A DNA stretch of 64,000 nucleotides from Terebella lapidaria (Eukaryota > Annelida > Polychaeta > Terebellida > Terebellidae), in contig OX424557.1 of NCBI GenBank assembly GCA_949152475.1, positions 24,923,462 to 24,987,461 of the forward strand, read 5' to 3'. Every line of letters starts with the position of its first letter. Within the stretch, counting starts at the first letter, position 1. The notes beneath the pieces are model-generated. The model was given only the letters and a program-made list of their open reading frames with translations, did no database searches and was not told where the DNA came from. Both the position numbers and the translations under genes were made by a program. Shown piece by piece: positions 1-10,100 of this stretch.

Positions 1-188
1 ATTTCGCTTATAATGGGGCCGATTTCGTTGCCATAGAAACGTCAATTACGTCATAACGAATTGGCCGATCGGGCTAAAAATTGACATTGAGCATGAGGGA
101 CCGGTCCCACATCGTTTCCAAGCATCAGATCGAAAATCGGAGGAGGTGACCTCCAAGGTCAAATATTCGACCTCGGGCGAACTTCTCA

Positions 189-348
189 AGGTCAAGGTCA
201 AAGGTCAAGGTCAAGGTCACAGAAGATAGAACTCGAGTTTATCTACAATATGAATTTGATTTGAAGTCTCTACGACCATTAGAACCGAAGTTATGGCCAC
301 TTATGTGTTTTCGACATTTTGCTTGACCTTGACCTTGACCTTTGACCT
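189..348. promoter_or_regulatory. Inverted clusters of AGGTCA half-sites
   Basis: AGGTCA occurs five times at 189, 195, 202, 208 and 214 (gaps of 0, 1, 0 and 0 bp). Its complement TGACCT occurs four times at 324, 330, 336 and 343. Several copies read TCAAGGTCA, the extended monomer site known for NR5A, ERR and ROR-type nuclear receptors. The two clusters are mutually complementary, so they could also form a stem of about 25 bp around a ~105-nt loop. The same arrangement recurs in elements D, B and F. Whether any receptor binds is not shown. Confidence 0.5.
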
Positions 349-492
349 AGACACACCAAAATAGGACGTTTTCTGGCCGGTATCCTACAGATTGTGCACA
401 CGAATTTTGAGAGCTTTTAATCAAGAACTGTGGACGCTAGAGTGCGAACAAACAAACAAACACACCCATCCATCCACAAACAGACCAACATA

Positions 493-520
493 CTTGCCGA
501 AATCTTTAGATTCCGGCAAG
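493..520 (+). repeat. 3' terminal hairpin of element D'
   Basis: A 28-nt inverted repeat with outer arms CTTGCCG and CGGCAAG and inner arms ATCT and AGAT. It is followed directly by TAAC-AAAC-AAAC. The right end ATTCCGGCAAG is the exact reverse complement of CTTGCCGGAAT found near the 5' end of the full copy D (5844-5854). I read it as the 3' terminus of a rolling-circle-type element. Confidence 0.7.
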
Positions 521-688
521 TAACAAACAAACGGAACTGACCAACATAGTTGTCGAATTTTCAATTCGTCAACTAATAAAGCTCCGCAAGTAGAAGAGAC
601 CCTGCGTATATCCGTTTCATGTACAGGATCTTTGGTTTTTAGATGAATGGTGCTCCCTACGCGTTTTCGTCACCCCCGATAGTGCTGA

Positions 689-696
689 TATAAAAG
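689..696 (+). promoter_or_regulatory. TATA box of the conserved module (908-bp unit)
   Basis: TATAAAAG is preceded by CGTCACCCCCGATAGTGCTGA and followed about 25 bp later by CACAGATTGTATTTAG. Upstream block, TATA box and downstream block all recur in unrelated repeat families at 4857, 57860 and 61638, so this looks like a retained core promoter. It repeats in each 908-bp unit. Transcription is inferred only. Confidence 0.5.
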
Positions 697-1114
697 ATCC
701 CCTCGCTTGCCACAGATTGTATTTAGACAAGGGTTTTAGGCTTTGTTACATCACTTGTGCATCACTAAGTTGGAAAACCACAGAAATGTTGCTTTAGACC
801 AGTATTCAGATGCATACAAGGTATATTGTATTACTACGCTACCGAGTGTTGATATTAGAGACGGTACGTGTGCACAGGGGGTAATCGTTTCCACATCATA
901 TTGAATTGTGAACGGGCTGACCAACAGTTTTACCCCAGGTCTCTTTAAGTCCTAATATCTCAGCGAGTTTTCAAGTTATTTTGAAAATAAAAAGTGCACC
1001 TTAAACTAGAAATAACACTGCATTTTTCTACATAAACAGCTTCAAAATTCAATATCCAATGATTTTTTTAAAATTGGATCCAGAAGAAAATGAAATGTAT
1101 CCGTAGAATCCGGA

Positions 1115-1133
1115 ATCCGGATCCGATCCGGAT
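1115..1133. repeat. 19-nt near-perfect palindrome
   Basis: ATCCGGATCCGATCCGGAT has 9-bp arms around one central base. It is present in each 908-bp unit, and variants occur twice in the 1074-bp relative (around 5292-5302 and 5457-5467). It is short enough to bind a dimeric protein or to extrude as a small cruciform; its function is unknown. Confidence 0.8.
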
Positions 1134-1278
1134 CAAACTTGCAATGTCTGTAGAGGTTGTCATTCTACACATGTGACTAAAATTTCAAGAGAATTCAATA
1201 AAAATTAAACGAGTTATGAATTTTTGAAAAATCGCCCCATGTTAAAGATAGGGATTTTTCGAGTTTTCAAGAATTTTT

Positions 1279-1290
1279 GATGACGTCATC
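1279..1290. promoter_or_regulatory. GATGACGTCATC palindrome (CRE-like)
   Basis: A perfect 12-bp palindrome containing TGACGTCA, the consensus binding site of CREB/ATF bZIP factors. It occurs in each 908-bp unit, 590 bp downstream of the TATA box. The 1074-bp relative has GGTGACGTCATC at the matching place. Related TGACGTCA sites are frequent in elements B, D and F, so the motif may be a family trait rather than a promoter part. Confidence 0.5.
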
Positions 1291-1544
1291 AATAAACCGA
1301 TTTTCTTCAAAAACTTTCGGTGTCCTTCCTGGGTGAATACCTACCTATCAGAAAAATTTCGTGATGCTCGCACTAAAACTGTGGCCTGTATCGTGCAAAC
1401 AGACAGACAGACAGACAGACAAACAAACAAACAAACGAGAAAACATTGGCCAGTAGGCCAAAACTTGGCGAAATACTTGTATAATATCCATACCATATCT
1501 ATGCTAACACATATGTACCATTATCATGATTATATCAGTAAGTT

Positions 1545-4440
1545 GTGATCCCGGTCAAAATATGATATCTGTTTTTCTCTATGAGCAATATTTACTGAAA
1601 TGTAGTAATCTTTATGTCCAATGGACAATAATAGCGACATGGTCACTTTTTGGCCTTTAAACACATAATAATGGCACCGTAACTGAAGTGTGGTCATGCT
1701 GAATACATTTGCTTGAAAAATAATTCTACTTTTGGTTTGCTGTAATTTGACACCACAAGTATAATCTAACGTGTTTTGTTCTACGATCAATCTTTACTGA
1801 GATATACTGATTTCAATGTTAAGAATGTAACTTTTTGGCCTTAAAACACACCAGAATAACATGATAACTGAACCATGGGCATTCTGAACTCATTCGCTTG
1901 AAAAAAAAATTTACTTCCGGTTTTGTGTAATTTGACACCACAGGTGCAATCTGATACCAAACCATCCATACCATAGTGGAATATAACCCTCTAGGTCTGA
2001 AAATAACGTCCTTTTTGCTCTACGATCAATATTTACTGAGATATACTGATTTCAATGTTGAATGGGCGATAATAGGGGGGAATGTCACTTTCTGGCCTTA
2101 AAACAAACCAGAATAGCACGATAACTGAACTGTGAGCATTCTGAACTCACTTGCTTCAAAAAAAATTCTACTTCCGGTTTTGTGTAATTTGACACCACAG
2201 GTGTAATCTGATACCAAACCATCCCTAGTATACTCAAATATAGCCCTTTCGGTCCGAAAATAACGTCCTTTTTGCTCTACGATCGATATTTACTGAGATA
2301 TACTAATTTCAATGTAAAATGGACGATAATAGGGGGAAATGGGCGATAATAGGGGAAAATGTCAATTTTTGGCCTTATAACACACCAGAATGGCATTATA
2401 ACTGAAATGTGGACATTCTGAATTCATTCGCTTCTAAAATAACTCTACTTCCGGTTTTGTGTAATTTGACACCACAGGTGTAATCTGATACCAAACCATT
2501 TCTAGCATATTCGAGTATAGCCCTTTGGGTCCGAAAATAACGTCCTTTTTGCTCTACGATCAATATTTACTGAGATATACTGATTTCAATGTAAAATGGG
2601 CGATAATAGGGGGAAATGGGCGATAATAGGGGAAAATGTCAATTTTTGGCCTTATAACACACCAGAATGGCATTATAACTGAAATGTGGACATTCTGAAT
2701 TCATTTGCTTCTAAAATAACTCTACTTCCGGTTTTGTGTAATTTGACACCACAGGTGTAATCTGATACCAAACCATCCCTAGTATACTGGTACAAAGCCC
2801 TTTGGGTCCGAAAATAGCGTCCTTTTTGCTCTACGATCAATATTTAATGAGATATACTGATTTCAGTGTTAAATGGGCGATAATAGGGGAAAATGTCACT
2901 TCTTGGCCTTATAACACACCAGAATGGCCTTATAGCTGAAATGTGGACATTCTTAACTCATTTTCTTCTAAAATAATTCTACTTCCGGTTTTGTGTAACT
3001 TGACACCACAGGTGTAATCTGATACAAAACCATTCCTTATTTAATGGATTATAGCCCTCTGGGTCCGAAAATAACGCCCATTTTGCTCTACGATCAATAT
3101 TTACTGAGATATACTGATTTCAGTGTTAAATGGGCGATAATAGGGGAAAATGTCACTTTTTGGCCTTAAAACACACCAGAATGGCAGGATAACTGAACTG
3201 TGAGCATTCTGAACTCACTTGCTTCAAAAATAATTCTAATTCCGGTTTTGTGTAATTTGACACCACAGGTGTAATCTGATACCAAACCATCCCTAGTATA
3301 ATGGAGTATAGCCCTTTGGGTCCGAAAATAACGTCCTTTTTGCTCTACAATCAATATTTACTGAGATATACTGATTTCAATGTAAAATGGGCGATAATAG
3401 GGGGAAAATGGGCGATAATAGGGGAAAATGTCAATTTTTGACCTAATAACACACCAGAATGGCATTATAACTGAAATGTGGACATTCTGGATTCATTTGC
3501 TTCTAAAATAATTCTACTTCCGGTTTTGTGTAATTTGACACCACAGGTGTAATCTGATACCAAACCATCCCTAGTATACTGGTATAAAGCCCTTTGGGTC
3601 CGAAAATAGCGTCCTTTTTGCTCTACGATCACTATTGACTGAGATATACTGATTTCAATGTAAAATGGGCAATAATAGGGGAAAATGTCAATTTTTGGCC
3701 TTATAACACACCAGAATGGCATTATAACTGAAATGTGGACATTCTGAAATCATTTGCTTCTAAAATAATTCTACTTCCGGTTTTGTGTAATTTTACACCA
3801 CAGGTGTAATCTGATACTAAACCATTCCTATTATACTGGATTATAGCCCTCTGGGTCCGAAAATAATGCCCTTTTTGCTCTACGATCAATATTTACTGAG
3901 ATATACTGATTTCAGTGTTAAATGAGCGATAATAGGGGAAAATGTCACTTTTTGGCCTTAAAACACACCAGAATGGCAGGATAACTGAACTGTGGGCATT
4001 CTGAACTCATTTGCATCAAAAATAATTCTACTTCCGGTTTTGTGTAATTTGACACCACAGGTGTAATCTGATACCAAACCATTCCTAGCATATTCGAGTA
4101 TAGCCCTTTGGGTCCGAAAATAACGTCCTTTTTGCTCTACGATCAATATTTACTGAGATATACTGATTTCAATGTAAAATGGGCGATAATAGGGGGAAAT
4201 GGGCGATAATAGGGCAAAATGTCAATTTTTGGCCTTATAACACACCAGAATGGCATTATAACTGAAATGTGGACATTCTGAACTCATTTGCTTCTAAAAT
4301 AATTCTACTTCCGGTTTTGTGTAATTTGACACCACATGTGTAATCTGATACCAAACCATCCCTAGTATACTGGTATAAAGCCCTTTGGGTCCGAAAATAA
4401 CGTCCTTTTTGCTCTACGATCAATATTTACTGAGATATAC
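1545..4440 (+). repeat. Core tandem array of 257/277-bp repeats in element C
   Basis: The landmark CTACGATC (with small variants) starts at 1781, 2020, 2277, 2554, 2831, 3088, 3345, 3623, 3880, 4137 and 4414. The spacings are 239, 257, 277, 277, 257, 257, 278, 257, 257 and 277. The 20-bp difference is an extra copy of the block ATGGGCGATAATAGGGGGAA. The first stretch (1545-1780) is more diverged. Conserved blocks include TTCCGGTTTTGTGTAATTTG and CACCACAGGTGTAATCTGAT. Minus-strand open frames here recur unit by unit, vary in end point, and are not genes. Confidence 0.9.
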
Positions 4441-4608
4441 AGTTTTGAATTTAACATTGGCTTAAATGGCAGAAAAGATTCTAACTATTCCTGTGACCTT
4501 GACCTTTGACCTTTGACCTTGAAAAGTTTGGCTGATCTAAGTTAGCCTATGGCTGTTATGTGTGGCAAGTTTGGTTTAGATCACACGAGAACTGTGGCCT
4601 GTACGATG

Positions 4609-4650
4609 CGAACAAACAAACAAACAGACAGACAGACGGACAGACAAACT
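4609..4650 (+). repeat. ACAA/ACAG microsatellite tail of element C
   Basis: A run of AACAAACA-type units followed by GACA units with one CGGA interruption. It lies 16 bp upstream of the terminal hairpin. In the 908-bp units the order is GACA first and then AAAC, so the tail composition is family-specific. Confidence 0.85.
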
Positions 4651-4665
4651 CTAGTGACCAACATA

Positions 4666-4692
4666 CTTGGCAAAATCGAAGATTTCGCCAAG
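4666..4692 (+). repeat. 3' terminal hairpin of element C
   Basis: 27 nt: arms CTTGGCAAAATC and GATTTCGCCAAG with loop GAA and one mismatch. It follows the family-wide lead-in GACCAACATA and is followed by TAAC-AAAC. The right arm, not the left, is exactly complementary to the 5' terminal CTTGGCGAAAT at 1464-1474. Confidence 0.75.
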
Positions 4693-4700
4693 TAACAAAC

Positions 4701-5732
4701 GGAACTGACCAACATAGTTGTCGAATTTTCAATTCGTCAACTAATAAAGCTCCGCAAGTAGAAGAGACCCTGCGTATATCCGTTTCATGTACAGGATCTT
4801 TGGTTTTTAGATGAATGGTGCTCCCTACGCGTTTTCGTCACCCCCGATAGTGCTGATATAAAAGAGCCCCTGGCTTGCCAGAGATTGTATTTAAACAAGA
4901 GTTTTAGGCTTTGTTATATCACTTGTGCATTACTGAGTTAGAAAACCAAAGAAATGTTGCTTTAGATCAGTATTCAGATGCATACAAGGTATATTGTATT
5001 ACTACGCGACCGAGTGTTGATATTGGAGACGGTACATGTGCACAGGGGGTAATCGTTTCCACATCTTATTGAATTGTGAACAGGCTGACGAACAGATTTA
5101 CCCCCGGTCTCTTTAAGTCTTAATATCTCATCGAGTTCTCAAGTTATTTTGAACATGAAAAGTGCATCTTAAAGTAGAAATAACACTGCATTTTTCCATA
5201 TAAACAGCTTCAGAATTCAATGTTCAATGATTTTTTTAAAAATTGGATCCAAAAGAAAATGAGATGTATCCGTAGAATCCGGATTCCATATCCGATCCGG
5301 ATGAAATTTTGTCAGTTTTCGGACCATAGTAGTCTGCCACTTTGTAGGAAAAATCAAATTGAAATATGCATAATGGACCGAAATGTAATATAAAATATAT
5401 GTTAAATGGAGTTTACAATGTTAAATTCAAATAGCTGTCAAATCCGTAATCCGGATCCGATCCGGATCAAAATTAGGATGTATGTAGAGGATGTCATTCT
5501 ACACATGTGACTAAAATTTCAAGAGAATTCAATAAAAATTAAACGAGTTATGATTTTTTGAAAATTCGCTCCATGTTAAAGATAGGGTTTTTTCGAGTTT
5601 TCAATGATTTTTGGTGACGTCATCAATGAACCGATTTCTTTCAAAAACGTTCGGTGCCGTCCCAGGGCGGATACCTATCTATCAAAAAAGTTTCGGGATG
5701 CTAGCTCGAAAACTGTGGCCTGTATCGTGCTA

Positions 5733-5763
<31 letters not shown>

Positions 5764-5774
5764 CACAAACAAAC
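4701..5774 (+). repeat. Diverged 1074-bp relative of the 908-bp unit
   Basis: It aligns with the 908-bp unit over its whole length but has many substitutions and about 166 extra bases. Those extra bases lie between two copies of CCGATCCGGAT (5292-5302 and 5457-5467), which suggests that the 908-bp form arose by a deletion between them, or this one by an insertion. It carries TATAAAAG at 4857-4864 and TGACGTCA near 5614-5625, and ends in a longer AGAC tract followed by ACAC and AAAC. A terminal fragment with its own hairpin (5791-5815, arms GTTGGCGAATT and AATTCGTCAAC) and TAAC-AAAC follows, to 5823. Confidence 0.8.
4857..4864 (+). promoter_or_regulatory. TATA box in the 1074-bp unit
   Basis: TATAAAAG stays intact in this diverged copy, as does the upstream CGTCACCCCCGATAGTGCTG, while much of the surrounding sequence has changed. 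It is followed by AGCCCCTGGC rather than the ATCCCCTCGC of the array units. Confidence 0.45.
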
Positions 5775-6822
5775 CGAACTGACCAACATAGTTGGCGAAT
5801 TTTCAATTCGTCAACTAACAAACGAGAGGCCATAGGCCACACACTTGCCGGAATGAGTACGCAATTATGAGGTCATTTGTCGTCAATTATTTACTGCAAA
5901 CTTACTGTGAATGGAATTTTTAAATATGCATGAAAAAATCGTGTTCATATATGTTATATTATAACCGGACAAGATCATAATATCTTCAAATGATGAGTTT
6001 CCTCTGAAATTTTACCGATTTGTTGCCACATAAACGTCAATTACGTCAAAACGGATATATCGATTGTGCTAAAAATTGATAGAGACCATCACAGGACGAC
6101 TCCACATCGTTTACATATGCTAGATATGCAGTAAATGTTATAACTTCGCACCTCTGACATTCAAATGGCCTAAATGTCAGTCTGAAATCACATTTGACGT
6201 CATTATGACGTCAATTGACGTCCGATTCCAAAAATGACAACATATTTGGAAAGTACTCCCGAAGACCTTTCAAACGAGCTGCTACTCGATATTTTTGCAA
6301 AAGGTCAAGGTCAAGGTCATTTTTGAGGTCAACTTCGACCTCAGGCGCTTGCAAAGGCTATCGGTCAGACGCCTTAGCTGTAAATGCAAAAGTTGTTAGG
6401 CTAAGTGAGTGCAATACTGTGGATTTACTTTCGTGTCTCTATCTTGCTTACTTCCTGAGATATAGTGACCCACATGGTTTTCAATTGCAGGTCAATATTG
6501 ACCTTGACTTTCGACCTTTGACCTTGAAATATTCTGGAACAAAAGAACTTATCCTTGACTATAAACTGGTGTATTATCAGATTTTCACGCACATTATTGA
6601 CGCTTTTATCAGCATCAACAGCTTGAAACATGCAATTTCGCTTATAATGGGGCCGATTTCGTTGCCATAGAAACGTCAATTACGTCATAACGAATTGGCC
6701 GATCGGGCTAAAAATTGACATTGAGCATGAGGGACCGGTCCCACATCGTTTCCAAGCATCAGATCGAAAATCGGAGGAGGTGACCTCCAAGGTCAAATAT
6801 TCGACCTCGGGCGAACTTCTCA

Positions 6823-6982
6823 AGGTCAAGGTCAAAGGTCAAGGTCAAGGTCACAGAAGATAGAACTCGAGTTTATCTACAATATGAATTTGATTTGAAG
6901 TCTCTACGACCATTAGAACCGAAGTTATGGCCACTTATGTGTTTTCGACATTTTGCTTGACCTTGACCTTGACCTTTGACCT
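6823..6982. promoter_or_regulatory. Inverted AGGTCA clusters in element D
   Basis: Same arrangement and sequence as 189-348 (offset 6634): five AGGTCA on the plus strand, then four TGACCT about 105 bp downstream. It may be a cluster of nuclear-receptor half-sites or simply the two arms of a large stem-loop. Confidence 0.5.
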
Positions 6983-7126
6983 AGACACACCAAAATAGGA
7001 CGTTTTCTGGCCGGTATCCTACAGATTGTGCACACGAATTTTGAGAGCTTTTAATCAAGAACTGTGGACGCTAGAGTGCGAACAAACAAACAAACACACC
7101 CATCCATCCACAAACAGACCAACATA

Positions 7127-7154
7127 CTTGCCGAAATCTTTAGATTCCGGCAAG
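7127..7154 (+). repeat. 3' terminal hairpin of element D
   Basis: Identical to 493-520. Outer arms CTTGCCG and CGGCAAG; followed by TAAC-AAAC-AAAC and GGAACTG of the next satellite unit. Confidence 0.75.
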
Positions 7155-7166
7155 TAACAAACAAAC

Positions 7167-10100
7167 GGAACTGACCAACATAGTTGTCGAATTTTCAATT
7201 CGTCAACTAATAAAGCTCCGCAAGTAGAAGAGACCCTGCGTATATCCGTTTCATGTACAGGATCTTTGGTTTTTAGATGAATGGTGCTCCCTACGCGTTT
7301 TCGTCACCCCCGATAGTGCTGATATAAAAGATCCCCTCGCTTGCCACAGATTGTATTTAGACAAGGGTTTTAGGCTTTGTTACATCACTTGTGCATCACT
7401 AAGTTGGAAAACCACAGAAATGTTGCTTTAGACCAGTATTCAGATGCATACAAGGTATATTGTATTACTACGCTACCGAGTGTTGATATTAGAGACGGTA
7501 CGTGTGCACAGGGGGTAATCGTTTCCACATCATATTGAATTGTGAACGGGCTGACCAACAGTTTTACCCCAGGTCTCTTTAAGTCCTAATATCTCAGCGA
7601 GTTTTCAAGTTATTTTGAAAATAAAAAGTGCACCTTAAACTAGAAATAACACTGCATTTTTCTACATAAACAGCTTCAAAATTCAATATCCAATGATTTT
7701 TTTAAAATTGGATCCAGAAGAAAATGAAATGTATCCGTAGAATCCGGAATCCGGATCCGATCCGGATCAAACTTGCAATGTCTGTAGAGGTTGTCATTCT
7801 ACACATGTGACTAAAATTTCAAGAGAATTCAATAAAAATTAAACGAGTTATGAATTTTTGAAAAATCGCCCCATGTTAAAGATAGGGATTTTTCGAGTTT
7901 TCAAGAATTTTTGATGACGTCATCAATAAACCGATTTTCTTCAAAAACTTTCGGTGTCCTTCCTGGGTGAATACCTACCTATCAGAAAAATTTCGTGATG
8001 CTCGCACTAAAACTGTGGCCTGTATCGTGCAAACAGACAGACAGACAGACAGACAAACAAACAAACAAACAAACGGAACTGACCAACATAGTTGTCGAAT
8101 TTTCAATTCGTCAACTAATAAAGCTCCGCAAGTAGAAGAGACCCTGCGTATATCCGTTTCATGTACAGGATCTTTGGTTTTTAGATGAATGGTGCTCCCT
8201 ACGCGTTTTCGTCACCCCCGATAGTGCTGATATAAAAGATCCCCTCGCTTGCCACAGATTGTATTTAGACAAGGGTTTTAGGCTTTGTTACATCACTTGT
8301 GCATCACTAAGTTGGAAAACCACAGAAATGTTGCTTTAGACCAGTATTCAGATGCATACAAGGTATATTGTATTACTACGCTACCGAGTGTTGATATTAG
8401 AGACGGTACGTGTGCACAGGGGGTAATCGTTTCCACATCATATTGAATTGTGAACGGGCTGACCAACAGTTTTACCCCAGGTCTCTTTAAGTCCTAATAT
8501 CTCAGCGAGTTTTCAAGTTATTTTGAAAATAAAAAGTGCACCTTAAACTAGAAATAACACTGCATTTTTCTACATAAACAGCTTCAAAATTCAATATCCA
8601 ATGATTTTTTTAAAATTGGATCCAGAAGAAAATGAAATGTATCCGTAGAATCCGGAATCCGGATCCGATCCGGATCAAACTTGCAATGTCTGTAGAGGTT
8701 GTCATTCTACACATGTGACTAAAATTTCAAGAGAATTCAATAAAAATTAAACGAGTTATGAATTTTTGAAAAATCGCCCCATGTTAAAGATAGGGATTTT
8801 TCGAGTTTTCAAGAATTTTTGATGACGTCATCAATAAACCGATTTTCTTCAAAAACTTTCGGTGTCCTTCCTGGGTGAATACCTACCTATCAGAAAAATT
8901 TCGTGATGCTCGCACTAAAACTGTGGCCTGTATCGTGCAAACAGACAGACAGACAGACAGACAAACAAACAAACAAACAAACGGAACTGACCAACATAGT
9001 TGTCGAATTTTCAATTCGTCAACTAATAAAGCTCCGCAAGTAGAAGAGACCCTGCGTATATCCGTTTCATGTACAGGATCTTTGGTTTTTAGATGAATGG
9101 TGCTCCCTACGCGTTTTCGTCACCCCCGATAGTGCTGATATAAAAGATCCCCTCGCTTGCCACAGATTGTATTTAGACAAGGGTTTTAGGCTTTGTTACA
9201 TCACTTGTGCATCACTAAGTTGGAAAACCACAGAAATGTTGCTTTAGACCAGTATTCAGATGCATACAAGGTATATTGTATTACTACGCTACCGAGTGTT
9301 GATATTAGAGACGGTACGTGTGCACAGGGGGTAATCGTTTCCACATCATATTGAATTGTGAACGGGCTGACCAACAGTTTTACCCCAGGTCTCTTTAAGT
9401 CCTAATATCTCAGCGAGTTTTCAAGTTATTTTGAAAATAAAAAGTGCACCTTAAACTAGAAATAACACTGCATTTTTCTACATAAACAGCTTCAAAATTC
9501 AATATCCAATGATTTTTTTAAAATTGGATCCAGAAGAAAATGAAATGTATCCGTAGAATCCGGAATCCGGATCCGATCCGGATCAAACTTGCAATGTCTG
9601 TAGAGGTTGTCATTCTACACATGTGACTAAAATTTCAAGAGAATTCAATAAAAATTAAACGAGTTATGAATTTTTGAAAAATCGCCCCATGTTAAAGATA
9701 GGGATTTTTCGAGTTTTCAAGAATTTTTGATGACGTCATCAATAAACCGATTTTCTTCAAAAACTTTCGGTGTCCTTCCTGGGTGAATACCTACCTATCA
9801 GAAAAATTTCGTGATGCTCGCACTAAAACTGTGGCCTGTATCGTGCAAACAGACAGACAGACAGACAGACAAACAAACAAACAAACAAACGGAACTGACC
9901 AACATAGTTGTCGAATTTTCAATTCGTCAACTAATAAAGCTCCGCAAGTAGAAGAGACCCTGCGTATATCCGTTTCATGTACAGGATCTTTGGTTTTTAG
10001 ATGAATGGTGCTCCCTACGCGTTTTCGTCACCCCCGATAGTGCTGATATAAAAGATCCCCTCGCTTGCCACAGATTGTATTTAGACAAGGGTTTTAGGCT

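Larger units (their letters stand above)
1..524 (+). mobile_element. Element D', 3' part of a Helentron/HINE-like element
   Basis: This is the 3' portion of the element seen whole at 5824-7158; its 5' end lies before the window. Positions 1-1436 match 6635-8070 with no difference that I could find. It contains AGGTCA-type clusters on both strands, a degenerate (AAAC) tail near 447-465, a terminal hairpin at 493-520, then TAAC and two AAAC units running into a 908-bp unit. There is no coding capacity. The class assignment rests on the hairpin end and the paired termini visible in the full copy. Confidence 0.65.
533..1436 (+). repeat. Single 908-bp satellite unit (reference unit)
   Basis: First of 45 nearly identical units, counted from GGAACTG. 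Anatomy: a 25-nt hairpin at 549-573 (arms GTTGTCGAATT and AATTCGTCAAC, one mismatch); the junction TAATAAAG; a TATA module starting near CATGTAC (about 619) with TATAAAAG at 689-696 and ending near 1022; the 19-nt palindrome at 1115-1133; GATGACGTCATC at 1279-1290; and the tail (AGAC)5(AAAC)4 at 1401-1436. Uninterrupted units end in (AAAC)5, so this one is 4 bp short where element C interrupts it. The frame that opens in each unit starts with GTG and reads through the microsatellite; I do not consider it a gene. Confidence 0.9.
1437..4696 (+). mobile_element. Element C, complete Helentron/HINE-like element with tandem core
   Basis: It starts at GAGAAAAC directly after (AAAC)4 of the preceding 908-bp unit and ends with TAAC before a single AAAC and GGAACTG of the next unit, so the flanking tract sums to five AAAC as in an uninterrupted unit. 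Order of parts: palindrome GGCC-AGTA-GGCC (1448-1459); 5' terminal sequence CTTGGCGAAAT (1464-1474); a core of ~257-bp tandem repeats (about 1545-4440); TGACCT copies (4495-4530); an ACAA/ACAG tail (4609-4650); and a hairpin (4666-4692) whose right arm ATTTCGCCAAG is the reverse complement of the 5' sequence. This order (left flank, core repeats, microsatellite, hairpin) matches HINE/pearl-type elements of bivalves. It encodes no protein. Confidence 0.7.
5824..7158 (+). mobile_element. Element D, complete Helentron/HINE-like element
   Basis: It starts with GAGAGG and the palindrome GGCC-ATA-GGCC, then CTTGCCGGAAT at 5844-5854. It ends with the hairpin at 7127-7154, whose right end ATTCCGGCAAG is the exact reverse complement of that 5' sequence, then TAAC. 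The interior has many AGGTCA/TGACCT copies, TGACGTCA-like sites near 6195-6225, and a second half identical to 1-524. It lies between the terminal hairpin of the 1074-bp unit and the first unit of the next 908-bp block. A 151-codon frame (6215-6670) covers low-complexity AGGTCA sequence and is not credible as a gene. Confidence 0.7.

Noticed and set aside
619..1022. The TATA module as an LTR of a retrotransposon
   Set aside because: There are no TG...CA ends, no primer-binding site or polypurine tract, no target duplication and no paired copy flanking a body.
3465..3722. Minus-strand frames of 60-86 codons in the element C core
   Set aside because: They recur once per 257/277-bp repeat with different ends and are interrupted in neighbouring units; they follow the tandem repeat, not a gene.
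6215..6670. Longest open frame in the window (151 codons) in element D
   Set aside because: It covers AGGTCA-rich low-complexity sequence, has no recognisable domain, and is overlapped by an equally long frame on the other strand.
8091..8123. Rho-independent terminator at the hairpin
   Set aside because: The stem is AT-rich and followed by TAATAAAG rather than a T-run, and the genome appears eukaryotic; the paired 5' sequences in sister elements fit a transposon terminus better.
7967..8188. A 73-codon open frame repeated in nearly every 908-bp unit
   Set aside because: It opens on GTG, not ATG, reads straight through the AGAC/AAAC microsatellite and the terminal hairpin, and is identical only because the DNA is. 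In the 912-bp units the frame shifts without any sign of constraint.
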